In this document: piece after piece, positions 59,401-64,000 of the stretch
How positions within the stretch are numbered: the first letter of the stretch is position 1
Layout: each line of letters opens with the position of its first letter
Assembly (NCBI GenBank): GCA_914767715.1
Contig: OU612066.1
Location: forward strand, 34,200,283-34,264,282
Length of the DNA stretch: 64,000 nt
Origin: Membranipora membranacea
Taxonomy: Eukaryota > Bryozoa > Gymnolaemata > Cheilostomatida > Membraniporidae
Direction: 5' to 3'
Translations under genes and position numbers: made by a program
Notes under the pieces: model-generated
The model's database searches: none
What the model was told of the DNA's origin: nothing
Seen by the model: the letters and a program-made list of their open reading frames with translations, nothing else

Positions 59401-62400
59401 AATTCTGAATTCAACGCAATCAAACAACATGAATTTAAGCTGTAGCATGGCTTTGGTTGTGGGTCGACATTTATATTAATATAGGGAACATATCTCTGGG
59501 ACTATGTGAAAGTGATATAGCAGAAATATTGAAAAAGTTATTACCAGCCTAGAAGACTTCGAGGCCCATTCACAATTCAAAATCACTCAGGAGGTGATAA
59601 AAAGATAGTTCATGTCACTTTGGTTTATTCAACACTCACTTGATTCACGTCGAAAGTGCACATTGTTCACTTGTTCCAATTTCTTCTTTTTGTAGTTTCT
59701 GTTTTTTATTTGAGTTTTTATCTCGTTACAATCTATCCAGAGTTTGAGAGGCCACTCTGAATGATAGTACTCTAGAAACTTGTAAAAGAATTCCCGGTGG
59801 GTGGGGTCGTTCAAGACACTGTGAAGAGATCTAAAATTGAAAACCAATTAGCTTATAAAGGCATTCTTTATAACCAATTAGCTCATAAAGAAATAGCCAA
59901 ACGGCAGAGTCTCTCTCACACAAGCGGACATACACAAACACACATCGACGCCTAGCGCAATTTTCACACAAAAGTGAAATGTCGCTTCATGATGCATAGT
60001 GGGGCATAGAGGTGGGGAAACAGGTAAATTTGTGTTTACTTACAGAGGACGCTTTTTTGGCCTTTCTATACATCTTCCGTTTTTAATGATTGGTTCAAGG
60101 TATGGTAGAATCTTGGGTCTTGATGCTCTTGGAGCACCGAGCTTCCTAATAGACAAGTAAGCAAGCGGTTAGAATATATGAACATAGATGTGTCTGCTAA
60201 GAATACTGTGGCAAGAGAATTTACCCTACAGATAAACAAATGAAAGTCACCCACCAATGAAAGCTCAGAAACAAATTGTGAAAAAGAATTCCAATAATTG
60301 CAAAGAAAGTTTCCTTAACTTACTTTTTCTTAGGAGTGTCTGAGGACTGTGATCCATGTACTGAGTCTGACCTCTTACGGTTACTATCAGAAAATAGAGT
60401 TATATGATCAGAGTTCAGCATAAATTAGTGTTAAAAACTTCTTAGACTGAAGATATATTGAGCACAAACATTAATTTGTCTGGAGACACTGAATTTTGAT
60501 ATTTTTGTTAGCCGCACAGAATAATTTTATGAATACTCTCTGCCGGTAAATCTCATGTTCACCATTGGCATTTACTAAAATAGCAACAGTAACATTCAGC
60601 GTCATTGCTATTAGAGTTGAGAAGTTATTAAGTTAAAACAGAAATATTCAAAATTTCCAACCGTTTACAAACAAAGGAAATTAATAAAGATAGTAGGGAG
60701 AAGCAAATAAAATTAATACTATCAAATCGACAACTATACATCAAAAGATTTTTTGCAGAGAACCCAGTATTTCTGCTAATTACCTGCCAAAAAAGTCGAC
60801 CTCAGCTTTTGATGAGGTGGATTTCCTGAGTAGAGGAAAATACCATTTTACAACCTTGTCAATGACTGTGATGATGTTATGTGATATGCAAAAAAATATG
60901 CAATCCCATAATGCTATAATTTCAATCAAAACTGAGTAAGTTTTATTATTCTTCATTTTTAACAATTATCTATCGCAATATTCAGCTAGTTATCTTAATC
61001 ACAATAGCAATATCTACTATACCTTTGACTGTTTGGCGTCGTGGATTGGTCTCTTGGATCTTCACCAATGTCATATCTGGCTATTCTCAGCTCCTTAACT
61101 GGTTTCTGCTTGTCTATACCGATCATTCGTCTGATAGAATCTATTGAATAGATTCAATATTATGGCGTCATTGGTTAAGACTCCGTTATAAATATTGAGA
61201 TCCAAATTTGATTTAGTGTTTATTTATCAGTCTGGTTACTATCAGATAATAGTTAAACCTACTTGGTAAAGTCTTTTCTTTAGCATTTTTCTTGGAATGG
61301 TCCATAAGGATTCTCATACTTCCTTTTCCTCTTTGAGACTTGTCTATCTTGATTTCTTTTGTGTTATTGAGGTCTAGAAACAGAGGCAGTACCACTAAAA
61401 ATTCTGTAGACAGTTTTGATACAGGAGGCATTGAATAGTGGGTCTCACACTATTAGACTACACAGATTAGTTGTTCTGATAGTTATCGAGTGGCTCAAAG
61501 CAGGGAGAATGAAATTCCATTCTCCCTGCTCAAAGGCCCCTTTTTTTTGTGACAAAACAAAAAAGGAGCTAAGCTTAAGGTTAAAAAAATGTTTAAAAAC
61601 CAAACACACAGTTTAAAGATTATCCTCGGCCTCTCAAATAATTCTGCCAAAAGAAATTGCTGAGAAATAAACAATCAGACAGAATTGATTCGTAGTCTAA
61701 AGGTAAGAAGACTTAATAAAGAATAAATTTGATGTCACTGAAGAAAGGAGGCCAGCAAATCAACTGTCTATATGGATGATTGAAAGTCTGACAGAGGGAA
61801 AAGGAAGTTTGATCAGAATCTGAAAGAGAAAGGCAGAGGGAGAGAGATTTGAGCGACAGCAAGTAGCATAGAAAAAACAATCAGGAGAAATGAAGACATA
61901 TGCAAAACAGATTCAATTCTTATACCTGTATCACAGAATCTCCATGCTTGTTGGTTTACCAATGTCTACTTCTGGAGATTTGACAAGCGTGAAGTCATAT
62001 AAAAGACAATTGAATGCCAGCTGTTGTTGCAAGGAGCAGTACAGCAAACAAACAACCATGTAAATTCATCGAACTAATGGATTGATATCTAATATCGGGC
62101 TCGTAAATAAAGAAAAGATCCATGAGCTTATATTATCTTATCAGCAGAACTAAATTCAAAGAATTCTTCGCTTCTGATGACACGAGAAAGCAATTTGCTA
62201 TGTGAAAGGACATTACAATTTGATCGTAGAAAGTCAATGTATGCTGTTATAGCTGTGTTTTATTGCTGACTAGCAAAAACGTTCAAGTGTGAGACCAAAA
62301 CTCATGTAATTGGTCTTTCTTGACGTGTCCGTGCCTTCGTTTGACACTTGATGTATTGATTATTTAGCTATTTGTGAAAAGAGATTTGACATGTAAGTTA

Positions 62401-64000
62401 ATTTGTGTTCCCAGATAACCAATTTTGCGTTCTTTTGGCCTTTGTATCAATTACTGGACCTGGTGATACCAAGGAGCTAACTCCTTGTTCTTACAAATCA
62501 GCAAAGATCTACCCAGTTTTTAAATGAAAATTAATGTATATATATCAATTTGTAAAGAAGATGACTTACACAAAGCTTTAGATTCAAAGCAAATTCAAGC
62601 ATACCTGGATGGCAGGCTAGTTGATAAGCAGCTTTGATAGAACTAGTATCGACAGATATAAGTCCTGCTTCTTTAGTAGGCAGAATAGCAACTGGAGGAG
62701 TGAATGATCCTTTGTCAGATTTGTTACGCCCATGTTTTTCTGTCTTAAAGTAAGTTTCCAAACGTTTATTATCTCCTGCATAATGAGAAGAATCGAGAGA
62801 GAAGATTAACTTGATTGGAAAACTGACAATTAAGTGCATTTGAGGATAGAGAAAAGTTTTTAAGTGCAAAAATATAACAAGTAATCGAAATCAAATTTAA
62901 AAAAAAATATATAACTGACCAATCAGATCAATCAAGCTGATCATTATGCTGCATCCCTAAATAGGTTGACAAGATAATTGAGTAATTCAGCAGTTTGTCT
63001 TAACTATTCATCATAGACCATATCAATTCACCAATAAAATTGATCTATTAATCCTTACCTTGCATTCTGAGAGCATCTTTATCAGCAGATAACTTAATCT
63101 GGAATGACTCAGTGGACATAACCTTTGACACTTTAGATCCTATCGGAGGGAGGCGGCTGTCATCAGCTTCAGACTGTATCTTCATGAAGTCCTGGTCTGA
63201 TTGGTTTAGACTTGAATCCAATCTAATCGCATCAACCATGGCATGCATATCAGTCAGTCGCTAAATGGTGAATGATATAGAAAACCAGAGATAATCATGA
63301 ATGCGAACATACTAGTGTTTATGATGCTTTTACAGGTTTCAAAACCACATGTATCATTGTTTCAGCATTTTACAGAAGGTGTGGTCATTTGTTCTGCTAT
63401 AGCAATTTCTATTGGCATATTTTGACATGATTCTATCCACACAAAAAAAGTCACACAGGATCTGCAAACCCCATAGCCTACGAGTCACAATAATTCCTGA
63501 TGACTGTAAATCACTTTGAGAACATAGGTCAATTACCAAGAACTGATTGAAGTTGACTTTGTCAAATTTGATACAGGATTTCCACAGTGACCTGCAATGC
63601 TCTATAGCCACATCCTGACAGTACTTTAGTATCTCCTCTCCCTCGTCAAGCTGCAGAGCGTAGATCAACAAATTCCTCACTTCATCACTCAAACCTTCCA
63701 CTCGCTGTCGACTTGTTGGCAACAAGTAATTTACTATCAGATCCTTAGCTGTTTTCAGCCTGCAATCATCATTATTGCAAAAGAGGGTAGGATGGTTTTA
63801 GACTCAATTTACTCAAGCACATGTTAGGCTAAGTTCATGCATTTTTAGAGGTGGTTCAACATTGTATCTCCTTGGACTTCTGATTTTCTAAAGTTGTGTA
63901 ATAACCAAGATATTACCCTACAGCAGAGAGCTCATAGTATAGTAAGTAATCCTATTCCTTCATCATTAGAATATACCTTAGTTGATCAGTCAGTTTTCCT
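53423..64000 (-). CDS. RGS-domain protein, RGS22-like, 3' part of a many-exon gene
   Basis: Minus-strand exons: 63977-64000 (partial), 63537-63759, 63059-63260, 62605-62775, 61263-61373, 61023-61140, 60784-60825, 60324-60383, 60044-60145, 59640-59830, 59255-59287, 58833-58950, 58567-58636, 57750-57909, 57184-57255, 56400-56535, 55992-56130, 55099-55223, 54580-54707, 53423-53685. Phases agree throughout, giving about 829 residues. RGS domains bind G-alpha subunits and speed GTP hydrolysis. One RGS-like region opens with SLHSVLNDPTHREFFYKFL and PLKLWIDCNEIK (59640-59830) and runs into the next three exons. A second ends with IVFLLEGSRYYSVV, AIVDRYLDSEVPP and EAEMVLIFPAMLLW (56535 to 55099). Between them lies NWRRISWTLIDFYRGIKDRQLRKRF. 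Two RGS units and large size suggest RGS22, a cilium- and testis-linked protein; GTPase-activating residues were not checked. The 5' end is outside the window. The exon at 61023-61140 uses an acceptor chosen for frame. Confidence 0.8.
53897..54498 (+). mobile_element. 404-bp tRNA-headed element, about 1.5 units in tandem
   Basis: The sequence from 53897 repeats from 54301 with a 404-bp period and stops at 54498 after gtatacctctcct, the same right end as the copy at 23114-23530. Unit 1 has a tRNA-like head (about 53951-54043) with A-box tggcgcaatcgg (53958-53969) and a perfect B-box ggttcgagtcc (54020-54030). In unit 2 the B-box has one change (ggatcgagtcc). The acceptor ends do not pair, so it is not a working tRNA. 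It lies in the last intron of the RGS gene, opposite to its transcription. Confidence 0.9.
56571..56961. mobile_element. MITE with 24-bp perfect terminal inverted repeats
   Basis: The left end agctgcgtttacattaggcc (56572-56591, extending to 56595) is repeated exactly in inverted form at 56937-56960. The 390-bp interior has no transposase and includes further related inverted pieces (ctcaagactg on both sides). No clear target duplication was found, so the superfamily is open. It lies in an intron of the RGS gene. Confidence 0.85.
61499..61530. repeat. Perfect 13-bp palindrome in an RGS intron
   Basis: The arms agcagggagaatg and cattctccctgct surround aaattc. The same palindromic core occurs at 21719-21737 and 46881-46898 in unrelated surroundings, so this is a dispersed short foldback motif. 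Confidence 0.75.

Noticed and set aside
61929-62010. Additional RGS exon between 62605 and 61373
   Set aside because: A donor-like site is visible, but every frame tested meets a stop, while direct splicing of 62605 to 61373 keeps the frame.

Overview
The window looks like a piece of an animal nuclear genome, AT-rich outside its satellites. Four intron-containing genes can be read by joining exons at GT/AG boundaries with matching phases. They encode a SERINC-family membrane protein, an SPFH/Band 7 protein, a USF-type bHLH-zipper transcription factor and an RGS-domain protein. Introns are mostly 0.1 to 1 kb. Gene content, a Ty3/Gypsy element, LINE remnants and tRNA-derived SINEs suggest an invertebrate, perhaps a sponge or another early-branching animal. 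That placement is inference.

The left 13 kb is a compound satellite block: fifty 61-bp units (1492-4560), about 141 45-bp units (4561-10905), 82 perfect 10-bp units (10895-11714), and a decaying 20-bp array (11718 to about 13105). Adjacent arrays share sequence, so the 61-, 45- and 10-bp families appear to have arisen from one another. Very long open frames run through them on both strands, but I treat these as by-products of the repeats.

From 13.1 to 35.4 kb I see no intact gene. This part holds a LINE-like reverse transcriptase remnant split by an LTR element (17585-21426), with 222-bp LTRs, a 5-bp target duplication, an internal deletion, and two extra ORFs downstream of integrase. One of these looks like a degenerate SGNH-hydrolase domain. 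There is also a second LINE remnant on the minus strand, a 404-bp tRNA-headed element, an AT-rich stretch, and three or four diverged copies of a roughly 2-3 kb segment (14.4-16 kb and 26.4-33 kb).

From 35.4 to 64 kb lie the genes. SERINC (minus) and SPFH (plus) are head-to-head with about 420 bp between start codons. USF (plus) follows, then the 3' part of the RGS gene (minus), which runs off the right edge. Their introns and spacers carry long hairpins, a perfect-TIR MITE, recurring short palindromes, and more tRNA-derived elements, including a second, 1.5-unit copy of the 404-bp element. No shared pathway links the four genes; the neighbourhood looks like ordinary gene order.
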